Origin: Phlyctochytrium arcticum
Lineage: Eukaryota; Chytridiomycota; Chytridiomycetes; Chytridiales; Chytridiaceae
DNA: 64,000 bases
Direction: 5' to 3'
Assembly: GCA_025602905.1 (NCBI GenBank)
Contig: JAHLKI010000015.1
Coordinates: 248,001-312,000 of the forward strand
The notes beneath the pieces were generated by a model. It saw only the letters and a program-made list of their open reading frames with translations. It made no database searches and was not told where the DNA came from. This document shows, piece by piece, positions 9,344 through 21,823 of this stretch. Both the position numbers and the translations under genes were made by a program. Each line of letters opens with the position of its first letter. Position 1 is the stretch's first letter.

Positions 9344-12300
9344 TTAGTGGCCGGGTGGAGGTGGACCCGCTCGCTTCGGAGCGGGAGCCGGCGCCCCACG
9401 AGCTCGGGCATTGGCGCGGCGTGCTTCATCGTCTTTGAAAAACTTCAAAAGACCGTCCACGGTGTCAAATGCCCGTTTGCGAAACAGATAGCCTTTATGG
9501 TTGGCAATGACGTACTCTTGGTGCGGGCGACTTTGAGGATGCTTGTAAACCAGCATGAACTGACAGGGCTTATCGGGAACAATAATGAAGCCATATGCCG
9601 ACCGTCGGGTTGTAGAGCACTGGTCTTCCATTACGCGCACTAATGTCATGTCAGTCTAAATTCTTATAGTGTCGTCCGTAGCAAAATAGAATTACTTACT
9701 CATGTCACTGAGAGCCTTACGTTGAAACTTTGGATGTTTCGTCATATCAGAAATACGGCGATGTGCAGGTTCTATCCGTTCGGCGATAATTTGGTCAATC
9801 TCGTGGTAGCGCTCTCCTTCAATATTGAGAATCTTTCCAAGAGCCCATTCGTTTTCTTTCTGCAGTTCCGCGACATCTACAGAATTGTCAGCAATGGAAG
9901 TCGCATAGAGTACGAACGCATCATATAGCTACCAAGGTGTTGATAAAGGTCCTCGTCTACTTTCCAGGTTATGGAAAAGTGGTCATTACCCTTTGTGGAC
10001 GGGCGAATCACAACGGTTCCGGGTGGTTTATCCGCCAGGAATTGCTGAGCATGTTTGTAATCCATGGGTTTGAAGTAGGGATGCTTGATAACTCGGACTT
10101 GCTTGTGTTTAGATTTCCGAACCTCAACTGAAAAATAAATAAATTAGACAAGATTGCAAGCAGTAAAATCTGGTCCGCTTACTATTTCGCTCTGCTGCCA
10201 ACTCGTCCAGTTCAAGGTCCTCCCTGTCACGATCAAAACGAGGGTCCACAGGCACTGTATTTCGTAGCCGGACACGATCGGTATCCCGGAGTGAAAGTTC
10301 GACCGACATTTTTTCCTTATCGACCCGAAGGACTTTGGCTTGCAATAAGGTGTTCTCCTGGTACAGTTCAGTCAGAATCGGCTCAGGACCGTGCGTTCGT
10401 TCGAGCGGCATGTTGCGAATGTGTATTATAGCATCCAAGCCTGATGGTAACCGACACTTCAGGAACCTGTCCATGACTCGGATAACTTGAGCAGACACAA
10501 TATTAGATTCTCGAAGACTTTCATCAGACTCGTGAGTTAACATCGTGAAAATTTCATCCGTAGTGGCGGGTGTGAATGCCTTACGCCGCTCGTTGTATGG
10601 TGCCATAAGTTCCTTCATGATGTCGTTCAGGGTCATTTTCTTCTTTTCATTCAAACGTCGCTCCAACTCCATCGCGAATTCGTCCAGCGCCAAATGGGCG
10701 AGCTTCTCAACATCATCACTCTCCATTAACTCGGCAACGTGTAGAGATGGATTTTCTTCGTCCTCTCCCGCAGCATCATCGTAATCCAATGCATCAGCAG
10801 CCATCTTTCTAGCCAAATCATAATCCTCAGGGTGCACTCTTGTATCATCCAGAACATCCAAGTTTGTCTCATAGGTAGCAAAGTGGCGACTCCGGATACG
10901 AATAAAGGATGCGCAATTCATAAACACGCGCTTGCCGCATAGACCCTTTTTAACTAACTGTGCCCGACTTTCGAGGCGACCGCCGGTACGTTTGATGCGT
11001 GTAATGAATGACTGTGCTTTACGAGGACCAAGTCCAGCAACGAATTGAAGAGTACTCGCTCTATGCGGGAATTGAGCAGCCAGGTTTATATCCACACCGG
11101 TAGTGTTAACAACGTTGACAAAAGCCTTTTCCAAAGCGTGCTTCAGCTTCTCCGGAGGGATCAAATGCTGCTGTGGGTGCAGACGCAGATGCAGTATATC
11201 ATCATTAAGGTCCATCAAGCCGGCAAACTCAGTTGTTGGATCCTGAACTCTCCTTCCTAACGATATGCAATAGCGAACAAGGGGTGGGAAGCTTTCCTCG
11301 GGAAACTCTTTGATTCCCCGTTTGGAATTCATATAGATGCGTGCAACATCATCCTCGACAAAGACAATACGAATATCGTCATTTAGACGGCGACTGACGA
11401 GGCCTTCCTGGATTATGTCCTGAAGGGTACGATGCAAGATAGTTTTGGTGTTTGGAGTGAAACCGGCGATGGCTATAACGTCAACTTCATGACGAGTGAT
11501 CAAGCCGATGATAGCATCGATGTCGGGCCCGCGATGTTCAGGTGGCCCGCGTAAACGATCGAGTTTCATGTATTGGAGAACCTCCCCAGTCTCCTTCAAA
11601 ACCGCAGCATACGTTGTTGCGTTAGGCTCACCATCCCCCCAGGTTATACTCAGTACGCGTGAGTCCCACTCATGTGACTCCTCCTCGTCTGGGCGTCTAT
11701 ATCCCGCAACAGAAATTTTCTAGATGACAGTCAGTCTGAAGTAATCAACACCATGCAAGCAGCCCGCATCTTACCTTTTCCAGCTCTTTTTGGCATTGCA
11801 AAGCGACATACTCAGCGGCCCTGGTGCCAAGTCGTTCTTTCTGCCACTTCACTATCTGGGGGAATACAAGTTCTCGGCAGGAATATTCCAGAATTTTACG
11901 AATTTCCTCATTCCAAGCGAAAGCATTCTCATTGGAGGATTGGATGCAGCCTCTAGTGTAGACGTCTCGGAGGAAAAGATCTTCAGCGGAAATTTTCATT
12001 TCGACAGTCACCAAGCCCTCTTCCTCAGCAGAGAGAATTTGCAAAATTTGCCCGTCCGTGAATTCAAACAGATATTTGTTGGTCAGGAATTTGAATGGAT
12101 AATATGGGTGCTGCGGATCGATCTCGGTCTTCCCCTTCTTTGTCGGAGTAACTTTTATGGCGGCATCTGAAAGATAAACCTTACGAACATATGCACGAAA
12201 ACTGGGATCGGCTGCAATATCAGCTGCAAGCATCATCCGTGCCGCTTCCAACACCTCTTCCGCATTCTGATATGGTTCATTGACAAAGCGTTCAGCAGCA

Positions 12301-14078
12301 ATGATGGGTTCCTCATCGGGCATCTCTGGGACAACTGCTTCAGCAGAGTTTTGCGATGCGATGCGACGCACATCAATGTGGAACATCTTTGCGAATTGTC
12401 CAATACCAGCCTGTCGCGCAATCTCATAGGGTGTCTTCCTTTTCGAACGCTTGAACGTTTGTCTACGCGCTTGCTCCACATGGGCCACCTCGTGCCCATA
12501 TTTCAAATGCAGGTATTGTTGTACATCCTGGACTTCCTCGATGTGCATAGCTCTCTCCAAAGTGTACTGAATCTCGAGATCTTGTGCCGCGCGCTCCGAT
12601 TGTTGCGCCAAATCCTTCAGAATGGCCGTTACATTCCGTTTTTTCGCCTGGAATGTCATAAACTGAAGGTCAAGGTCATGCACCCTCCACAGGTCAAAGA
12701 TGTCGAGTTGACCCTCGATGTAATCCTTCCGATGTCCATAAATGAATGGCACTTCAAAATAGAAGCGTTCCCCCTTCTCATTCTCACCCCGGAAAAAAAG
12801 GAGAACTTTTCTAATCGATTCGACCAAGGGATGGTCGGACGTGATTATTTCCTTAACATGCTTCTCCTCTGCAATGCGGTGCGCAACATAAATGGCTTCA
12901 GTCTCCAGTTCACCAGGTTCCGGAGCGGGGAAATCTCCACGTAGCTGCAATCTTTCCGGAAGATCCGTCACCCGTATAAGCTCATCAGCATCAGTCAGAA
13001 GTTTTTCAGCAATCTCTGTTGGCTCATAAATATCGGTGAGCTTCACTTCTCTCTGTTTCGGTGCCATAATCTCCTCCTCATTCTCGTCGAGATGCAGCAT
13101 ATCCATGCCTGACTTGAGCTGATGCATTGCCCAACCATAGTCCATTTCGTAGTCGAAAAGCTCTTGGGCGTCCCTCCATTGATCATCCGATATGCCCATA
13201 GAACGGCCCAAATTCTGGCCCAAGACCGCTCGTTCCTTGCGTCTTTTTTCAATAAGGATTTTACGATCGGCGTCACCTTCGGCTTCCTCGTCGTCATTGA
13301 TGATAAAATCGTCCATATCATCCTCGTTATAATGCTGGCCTTCATGAAAATCCATTCCCTCTCGTCCAGCAACAACATCCTCCTCGTCAGAGAAAATACG
13401 TGCGACATCGTCTTCTTCAGCTTTTCTTTTTAACCTCTTAAATACGCGACCCTTCCCAGTGGCCTCATCCAAAAGATCTAAATCGTCGGCATCCAAATCA
13501 CTTTCGCTCTCCTCAATAGTCTTTCGCTTCTTCTTCCGTTTCCGTCTACGAGGACTTTGTGTATCACGGTCTGAACCGGGTGCATCTTCTTCATCTTCCG
13601 CATCATCAACGATGAATTGCTTGTCAGCTTCGGTCATCTCTTCATCGGACTCATCGGAATCTTCCTCATCGCTGTACATCTAATGATTTTCCTCCAGTTA
13701 CATCCTTTACAACAAAAGTAAAGAGAAGAAATTGTGAACTTACTCCTACTCTTTTGGCCGATGGCCGTGCGGTCTCTTCACCGGAACCTTCATCCTCTTG
13801 ATCTGATGGAGCAAATTTCTATCAAAATATGGTAAGCACACAAATGTTGGCCATTGAATCAGAATCAAGAGCCCACCCCAGATCGTTTCTTCCCATTTTC
13901 CGCAGGAGTTTCTGAGTATTCACCCTCCTCTGCTACGTGATCACCTTCGGCGTCGGTATCGTCCCTGCGTCTTTCTTGCGGTTCAGGAGATGTGTGTGGT
14001 GCCTCATCTATTTGACATACATTTTAGGGATAAGCAGCAACATAAATACGCTCTTAGAAGCTTACCGTCGGAGTTCAT
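9344..14078 (-). CDS. SPT6: Transcription elongation factor and histone chaperone Spt6
   Basis: Eight exons, all in phase (14066..14078, 13877..14007, 13744..13818, 11775..13679, 10183..11719, 9933..10127, 9700..9876, 9344..9639), give about 1442 aa, the usual Spt6 size. The order is classical: a long acidic N-terminal tail (SDEEDSDESDEEMTEADKQF), helix-turn-helix core, YqgF/RNase H-like domain (near SVAGYRRPDEEESHEW), HhH segment (FVAGLGPRKAQSFITRI), S1 domain (residues around GLDAIIHIRNM), and C-terminal tandem SH2 (FLADKPPGTVVIRPSTKGND). Spt6 travels with RNA polymerase II, binding its phosphorylated linker through the tandem SH2 and chaperoning H3-H4. Exon 1 encodes only MNSD plus one base. 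The end is a short Pro/Ala-rich tail. A 437-nt spacer separates it from the next gene on the same strand. Confidence 0.96.
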
Positions 14079-14515
14079 ACTGTCGGTTGATTAAAATCAC
14101 CTGCATGCAAAGCGGCCAATGCCTGCCAATGCACCAAGAGCAATTCATGAACAGCAATGCCAGCAATGGCATTTCGTGCACGTGACCTGCGCGTCAAGGA
14201 ACCAGCAGGGGAAGCAGGAATTTGGAGATGTTCTCGTGCAACTTTCGTGCAAGCCCTCACTACTTTCAAACCAGACCAGCATGGCCCGGTACTAGTTTGT
14301 AGTATGTTGCGTAGTGCCGATTGAGTTGGGGTGGAGTTGAGAATTTCCAAGGACGTTAGATGACATCAAGTAGATGATTTTTTGAAAAGCCAGCGGAATT
14401 TCTATCTAGGCATGAAAACATGCAATACGAATGACAAGTATTTACAAGAATGACGCTTTGGGGAGTGATGGTTGTTGCGTATGAACGTATCTACAGGGAG
14501 GGATGCCGCTCTGCT
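14079..14515 (-). other. Intergenic region upstream of SPT6
   Basis: About 440 nt between the SPT6 start and the end of the DCAF6-like gene, both on the minus strand. No convincing coding frame. It should contain the SPT6 promoter and the 3' UTR of the upstream gene. Confidence 0.4.
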
Positions 14516-16211
14516 TCATGGATCATGGAACAGGGCACGCAGGTCAAAGTTGCTGTACGTACGCCCAGTAGGTTGAGGAAGTGAGCCCATGTCCAACAAC
14601 GCACCTTTCTTCCACCCATCGGCGGCATCAGGCCACCACATTTTGATGTCTGAATCGATCCCTGAACTTGCCACAATTGGCAAATAAGGGTGTGGTTGCA
14701 CACAGTTTACGACATCCTATGTCCGTTGTTAATAAACATCAAGCAACAGAAATCGATGTTCTTCTCACCCGGTCACCCTTCAACAAGCAGCAAATTTCGG
14801 AACTTTCCTTGTCCCAAACGAAAATCTTTCCATCGTCAGAACCTGACATAATGAATTCACTTTGACCGCCAAAGAAATTGGCCTCCTTGATCTACACATA
14901 GAAATATTTAAAGAACTGGGTAAAGACAGAAGGCAGACTTTGTTTACCATAGTGTGAGCATTCTTGTGTCCCACGAATGTGCGAGCAATGTCCGAATCAT
15001 CATGGCACTCAACTACCTCCGGTGCCCGATGGGACAACTCATCCGCCAGGTCATTTTCTTCTGAGTTCTCTCTGGCAAGGTACGGTATGGCTTTCGAAAG
15101 GTTTGGCTGAAGGAGATATAGGTGCCCAAAGCTATAAGACACCAATAAGTCCCCTGAATTGAATGGGTCGAATTTGACGCTTGTAATCCGATGTCGAGTA
15201 AGACTATTCAAGGTAGATTCATTTTCCGATGAATCTGAATCTGACGAGTCACCGCTATTCTCCGTTCGGGCTTGTGATTCCACATCTTTAAGTCGAGCTG
15301 GCAAGCACGAGTACACCTCTCCAGAAGATTTGACATCTGCATTCCGTATTAAGCGCCGATCGTATATACGAACGACGTTGTCCGATCCCGCAACTGCCAT
15401 ATATTCGCTTCTTATTGGATTGATATCAATAGCCCCGCAACCAATCTCCGCGGATGGAAACTCTCCACTGAGCAGAGCGTGAAGCTGCCGCAACAAAAGC
15501 GGAGGAATGGAACTTTGACTGACTGCATTGAAAGCCATAACATGGGTGGCGTGCGCAGACTTTCCACCTTTTGCCAGGTTCAAATCGATGAAGGAATGCT
15601 TAGTGCAGCTTGAAGGATCGCATTCACAGGAAGTACTTTCTCTCAAGTCATACTGATTTACCGTCCCGTCGTCGCTACTGCTCCAGAACAGGTGAGGTGA
15701 ATGGCTGTCTACAGCAACTTCGTACGTCACGTCAGCGTGGCAATTGAAGCCCGGGTTAATGGTCTTCTGATTGAAATCAGTATATCTAACCATGCCCAAG
15801 GCGTCACAGCTGACGGTACGAAGGTCACTACCATGGTCGAAATACGGAACAAACTTTGCAGAGAATATGTTGGACTGGTGGCCCGAGGCAATACTTGCGC
15901 ACAGCTTCCCGTTGAACGGATCCCAGACTTTTAACTGGCAATCATCTACCGTAATCATAAGTCGAGCGGTTAGGCTGAGGAGCTTGTTGGAGGGCAGAAT
16001 ACCAACCACTGCCAGATAAGATGGTGGTTCCCGTATGATTCCATTGCAGTGTGTTGACACATCCAGTATGCCCCGTTAGTCTTCTTTCCAGTTTGAGACG
16101 TGAACATAAACTTTTCGAACTTGTGACTCTCGAAATAAATGGAGTTTGAAAATCTCTCTCCCGATCCTCAATGCTCTTGAGTAGAGATTGGCGGAGAGGA
16201 GGTAGGGACAT
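14516..16211 (-). CDS. WD40 protein of the DCAF6/WDTC1 type (DDB1-CUL4 substrate receptor)
   Basis: Four exons (16007..16211, 14948..15945, 14769..14891, 14516..14716) give 508 aa. The WD repeats follow DCAF6: [20 protein letters not shown] (joined across intron 1), [49 protein letters not shown], then an acidic insert, and after it the strongly conserved EANFFGG...[15 protein letters not shown] and [20 protein letters not shown]. The two WDxR-like boxes (QYDLRE, IYDRR) are those used to bind DDB1. DCAF6-like proteins recruit substrates to the CUL4-DDB1 ubiquitin ligase. The insert between repeats ([13 protein letters not shown]) is acidic and Ser-rich. No TPR region, as in WDTC1, is seen. 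Confidence 0.85.
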
Positions 16212-16878
16212 GCCGTGCTTCTTTGACAGCGCTGGTGAAAGTGTAGGGCAAGTGTGTCGGGCTGTGTGGGTTGCTAATCGTTTCTCGATCGTACAAGACA
16301 GAGCAAGCTGTCTTGGAAGCTGTCACCTGCGGCGCGTCCAAGCGTATGCAATCCCTTTTTCTATGTTCTTCTCAGCCTCTTCACCCATTAATTGAGGAAG
16401 TGAGAGAGGACGCTTCCCCGCTACTGATGGCAAGAGGACGCTCGGCGGAGAATGCCTCCTACGACAAATGCCTGATTCAGGATTGGCTACATAAAAAAGT
16501 TCAAGATGGTAGCGTAGCCCATGACATGCGCGTCAAGCAGATGCCACCGGCACTTTGGCACTTCAGCATCAGCGCTCAGAAAACATATTGACCAGGCATC
16601 CTATACATTCGGATGAACCCAAGGGAAAGTTTCTGGTATATCCACTATTCTTGACTCCTCGGGAAAAGGCGGGTTTGAGACTATAGAAAGCAGTGCCCAA
16701 ACCTACACTCCGGCAATTCATTAGTACAGATTATTTTGCAACAGTTAGCATTGGTAGCAATCCAAAACTCTTTCGATGTGATGTGTGTGAAGTCCAACGA
16801 GTTGTAAGGATGTCAAAACGCGGTCGCCTGTCAAAGTGCATAAACAAAAGGCTCAAAAGCGCTTTATAACGAGGCAAA
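16212..16878. other. Divergent intergenic region between the DCAF6-like and KAR5-like genes
   Basis: About 670 nt serving as the likely promoter region of both genes. A 106-codon open frame (16271..16591, +) lacks family similarity and coding character. No clear TATA box was seen. Confidence 0.4.
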
Positions 16879-19541
16879 ATGTTTCTTTCCCAGGCTCCTT
16901 CTGAGCCATCAACAAGAATGCTCAGACGCAGAAACCACTTATACATTTGGGCTTTATTTTTTGTCGCAGCCCCCTCAATATCTGCCAAGTGGTTCGGGCA
17001 ACAGGAGACAACTGCGCACCATAATGAGATACATCTGCCTCCCCGAACCGCCAATCCTGCAGCCGAGGAGGAAATGGAAGGTGCAAACACGCCAGTGAAG
17101 TTGTATGTCATATGAAACTGATTTCCATAACAGTTGAATTCATTCTGGATGCTGTATTCCGGGGGCATCTGAGTCGCGAGGAAAGATTAACCCTTGAACA
17201 TGCAACAGGTAAAAGAGATTTCCCATTTCCGATAGATTGCTCTTACATTATAAGCTTCCCAGACTCCTTGAGTAAGTACGGCAAGCAAGAAGGGAGCTGC
17301 TTCCGAAATGCCGCAACAGAGTTGAGAGCCGGATGTGCGGATATGCAAATGACCGACGCGGGCAAAGTCAGATGTGAGTTGTTCAAATCCACTTTCCCAG
17401 GGCGTCTGGCTGATGACAAACCTCTAGACGCGATTATGTTGACCAAGTGCGAAATCGCAACCGCTGGAATAACCAGCCCGAGGGAATGTCAAGTCGATCA
17501 TGCGGATCGTAATCTTCCCGCATGCGTAGAGTAGGCCAGCATCACTATTTGTGGTGACAAGGTTTCATCTAACAAAATCTCCATCAGAGTACTATCGCGA
17601 GTTCCACAGCTTTGGACGTCCTATTCTGGGTATTTGCGGGAAGTTGGTAAGTAATAGTTCGGAGGCTTCCCGCTATTCTTGGTCTGACCGCTCCCAAGTG
17701 AACATGTGCTTTGCTGCGCAATATGAAGCACATCAAGGTAATCTCAGCCATATTTTTGTTTACCGCGTTGCTCATACGAAAACAATAGAAAATCTCCAAC
17801 GAATGTTTCTCAATGTGACCCGTCATCAAATCTCTACGTTCCGCCTGATACAGCGTCAGACCAGCGATCTCACACAGTGGCACGCTCGAGAAATGGCCAC
17901 TCTGAGAAACATCGAAAGTATTCAAGGGGGCGTCCAAACTGACTTGGTCGAGTTGCAGGTGGGATATTTCGTGATCTGTCAAGCCAAGAGCACATACTCA
18001 TGAACAATCTAGCGTATTGCCCGGGACAGCCTACGAACGGAGGTTGAACTGCGCACTAATCTTGCCGAAACACAAGAAGCCCTTAAAACACTCGTGGAAG
18101 GTCAACAGTCTACCACGGCAGCATTCCAGTCATTCATAGAGCAATCGAAAGCGGGCGCGTCCTCAGTAAAGAACGTGCTTTCATCTACAGCCTTGGTAAC
18201 CCGCAATGCTACATGACCTTATTCAATCGACTCATATGAGGAGTTGTAGACAGCAGAGACTGTACAAATGGCAACCTCTGACATTCAGCAGCATATGAAC
18301 ATGGTGCTGGAAACCACAGTCGCCATCTTGAGATACAATGAAGAGCAGCAGGTTGGTTGAGTTGCCGCTTGCAATTTCAACGCTCCAAACTTACCTCCCA
18401 TCCAAAGCGTGCCATGGACAGTCTGACGATGGAGATTCGCTCCACCACCATGGATTTGAAAGATGTAAGATCGCAATGATGCACAAGTGACCATTGTTGG
18501 TTTACATTTCTGCTAGAAACTCACCCAACTGAGTGCTAGCTCAGATCATGCACTGGAGCAGATTGAGCGCGTTGCGCAAGACTCGACACAATCCTTCCTC
18601 CAGCTCGTGGTAAGTCATCGCGGACCTACTGCACCTGGCTGATGGACACTGATGATACCTGGCAGAACAACTTGGACGACTTGTCCGCCAGACAGCAGGA
18701 TGAGTTTGGCCGGACTTTGGAGGTTAGTTACAACTGAGCGGAAAGAAAGATACTTCGCCAACACTCATAATACTAGATCCTCTCTGCGGTACGCCAAATT
18801 AGTAACGAAAATCTGAGAAATCAGCAGGAAATGCACGCGTCTTTGGACAATATGCAGGTCCGTACGACTTTGTCGGAAAGTGCTGTCTCGTTTTTTGATC
18901 ATTTCGACAGGTAGACCAACAGAAGCTTGCCGGCTTTTGGGCCAGTACTTTCCAAAATGCTACCGACACTCTGGACACCTTAGAAAAACGATCGTCTCGC
19001 CAAATCCAGCTGTTACTTGATGCAGCAGAGATGGGTTATACACGACACGCAAAACTTCTGTCACTTACTGAGCCGTTTCTGGATATCTCGGAGTGGATCA
19101 TTTGTAAGTCATTGGCCAAAATGTTAAACGACGAACGACTCATCAAAGTTTGCAGCAACATACATTCACACACTAATCACGCTATCGGGCCTTGCTCTTG
19201 TCATTATTAGTATGATCTTCGGGTGTGTTTCCGAGAGACTTTACCGAGCGCGTAGCAAAATGATTGTCGGTAAATATCCAACACAGTAAATGTCTCGCTT
19301 ATGCAACTTGCAACTTTCTGACCGAATACCAGCGTCTATTGCAGGGACGGGCTTTGCGATGTACACAGCACCAAGGCTACATTTTCAAAATGCTACACTT
19401 GTTCTTTTGGTACGCGCTCTTCACTTGCGATGCCTTTCAGTTCAGCTCATAAGCATAAATCTTAGACTCAATGCGTTCCATTTGCGTCCATTATCGTGCG
19501 AGAATTTTGGACGCTCGGGTCGGCTGAACGCATGCGCATAA
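16879..19541 (+). CDS. KAR5: Nuclear fusion (karyogamy) protein of the KAR5/GEX1/Brambleberry family
   Basis: Sixteen small exons, all in phase: 16879..17102, 17174..17208, 17263..17373, 17428..17530, 17588..17646, 17699..17737, 17789..17958, 18013..18195, 18250..18351, 18408..18464, 18517..18609, 18666..18722, 18777..18857, 18911..19103, 19156..19269, 19333..19541 (about 609 aa; a start at 16918 is also possible). A signal peptide (NHLYIWALFFVAAPSISA) is followed by the Cys-rich family domain: GSCFRNAATELRAGC, then VRYAIMLTKCEIATAG, and CVEVLSRVPQLWTSYSGYLR. Next comes a coiled coil of about 300 residues and two C-terminal membrane stretches (HTLITLSGLALVIISMIFG and a second near residue 560). 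These proteins sit in the nuclear envelope and drive fusion of gamete nuclei. Exons 1-3 are the least certain part. Confidence 0.85.
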
Positions 19542-19869
19542 ATTCTGGTGAAATTTTCACGAGCAGTCAATATGAAGCCGCCCTAGACCCCCGGCATCGG
19601 TAATAGACTCATCTTCAAGTACGTTTTCCAGTCGTTGACAGTTTTTTAACAGCATCAGCAAAAGACCAAACCGCGTGCCTATGCAGATCGGGTATCCTGG
19701 ACGTGTTTACGTACCACCCAGGTTTGCACGTTGACCAATTTTCAAGTTCAAAATCAGCCAGAGTTGTCGCGCACAAAAGTCTCATCAAATTCATAGCCCG
19801 GCCAAAGTCTTCATTATATATTAGCATCAGATAGAAACAGAATGACAAGGAACGTTCCCCCTCCCATAT
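19542..19869. other. Convergent 3' intergenic region
   Basis: About 330 nt between the ends of the KAR5-like and CC1-box genes. No coding frame or structured RNA was recognised. Confidence 0.35.
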
Positions 19870-21571
19870 TTATATAGCGCCAAAAGCGGTACCATCACCA
19901 ACCACAGAGCTCCACGCTGCCTCCTCTTCAACCCCTTCCTTCCCAACTGCCCTGTTAAGATAACCATAAAAGATATTAAATAGAATAGCTCTGTGATTTG
20001 CTGAAGGTGCGAGCATTTCACCAGGAACATGAGCATCCATAATCTGCACGCGGTTGGGTTGCTTATAGTATGGAGGCTTGAACAATTTCACAAACATAGT
20101 GGACCAACGGAACAAGGCCGACGTCTCAGGCCCAGCTGACGACCCTGGAGTCTTCAAAATCCCAGTTAGGACTTTTGGCGACTGCGCATTCTCTTGCTTG
20201 AGAGCCAGCAAATCCCATGCGGAAGGCACTTTTCCTTCCAGACTTTCATGTAAATTCTTCCCACGAGACTCTTCCAAGACAATATCTGGGTCGAGTTGCG
20301 CTTTCCGATCGGCTCTAGATTTCCCTACAGTCTGCCATTCTTCCCGTTCTCCGCTTTGGCCTCCGCGCAGATCCTCCAACTGACTCTTCAATTCTTCGAT
20401 GTCACTTTGCTGCTCCGCGCATATGCGCTTGAACTCTTCTGACCTCTTAGTAGTTGCGTCCAGCTGTGAGATCAGGTTTTGCATGTCCCCAAGCTCGTCC
20501 AACACTTGATTGAGATATGCCACACTTTTGCTTTTTTCTTCAGTCATGATCGCTAATGCTTCCTCTGTATCTTTCAGCTTCTTTGCCAACCGCTCAATAT
20601 ATCCATTGTCTTGGATCTCGGTGTTCAGCCTCTCCTTAGTCAGATCACGGATTTGTTTACGAAAATTATGATTTGCAACAGTCAGATTTTCGAGCTCCTC
20701 ATGTACCCTAAGTTGTTCCGCCCGTAACTCTTCTAATTGATCATGATGTCGCTGAGCTTCCTTATTTTTGAGTGTCAGATCCCTGATATCCTTTTCTAGT
20801 TGTCCGATCTGCGTCTGAAGTTCAACATTTTGCTTTTCGAGTGTCGTCGTGTAAATTGACTGACTGTCATCCGTGTTGCTGAAATCATTCCTTCGCGATG
20901 AGGAATAAAGTGGTAGATTTTTTCGGGAAGACCGTAGCGAGGTAAGAGTTTCCATACTTTTTGCAATGCTAGCTCTTGATCCTAGAAATTCCATCGAGGG
21001 TGCTCGATCTCTTTCTTCTCTCCTTTTTCTCGGTTTGGATAGTGAGCTACTTAGATCGGGAACGGATAAAAGCATCTCTGAGCTTGTAAATAAATCCTCG
21101 AAAGACTTGACAAACTGATTGATTTTGTCTTTCTTGGAATTTGTGACATTTTTATACACGACTGATGTGGAGTGCGAGTCATTAAAGCAGGGGACAGACA
21201 TCGACCGGCTGAATGTGGAGGATTTCGGAAGCTGATTGATATCGGTCAAGTAATTATCATAAGCTTCTCTGAGAGCAGCATGTGCTTCCATAAGATGTTG
21301 CCCAACTTCAGCAGCTATGACCAAATCTAGCAACACATTTCATGAGATTTTGCGATGCTTCAGTCTGATGTCGTTTACCTCTTTCTTTATCACGTAAAGT
21401 AAGTAGTACTTCCCGCAAAGTCTTTCGCAATTCTTTAACACCCATTTTATTCAAGGCGTCATCGTTGATCTCAACCCCGGCAAAGCTGGACCAGGCATTG
21501 GCGACCTCATTTTCCAAAGAATTCTCATCCACGGTAGGAGTCATTGAAGAAAATGTTTCTACCAGCGCCAT
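19870..21571 (-). CDS. Coiled-coil protein with a CC1-box-like dynein-adaptor motif
   Basis: Two exons, 21379..21571 and 19870..21326, joined in phase, give 549 aa. The start is the ATG at 21571; the frame continues upstream without another ATG. Just across the splice, LVIAAEVGQHLMEAHAALRE fits the CC1-box pattern AAxxGxxLLexNxxL found in BICD, BICDR, HAP1/TRAK and Spindly adaptors that bind dynein light intermediate chain. A Ser-rich linker follows, then about 180 residues of heptad coiled coil (LEKQNVELQTQIGQLEKDI and later), and a non-coiled C-terminal part containing RWSTMFVKLFKPPYYKQPN. Such adaptors link cargo to dynein-dynactin. The motif is seen; the function is inference. No close family name could be assigned. 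Confidence 0.7.
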
Positions 21572-21823
21572 CGTACCATCGAACGAAGAACGAGACAATA
21601 AATTGAGTGCGCTTTGGTATCAAGATTCTTGGTGATAAAAATTCTATTAAGCGGCAAAATATAAGAAGGCCGACCCTTAACGATCCCCAAAAAAAGGGTT
21701 GCATCTAGGTTTTCTTGGGAGCTTCTTTTTTTTTAACAACCTAGGAACTACTACACTACATATGACTAACAATTCAAATCGACTAAAGTACATACACGCT
21801 CAGAATGCCGTAGGTCGCTTGAA

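Noticed and set aside
16271..16591. 106-codon plus-strand frame between the DCAF6-like and KAR5 genes
   Set aside because: No family similarity, and its codon pattern looks non-coding; it sits in a divergent promoter region.
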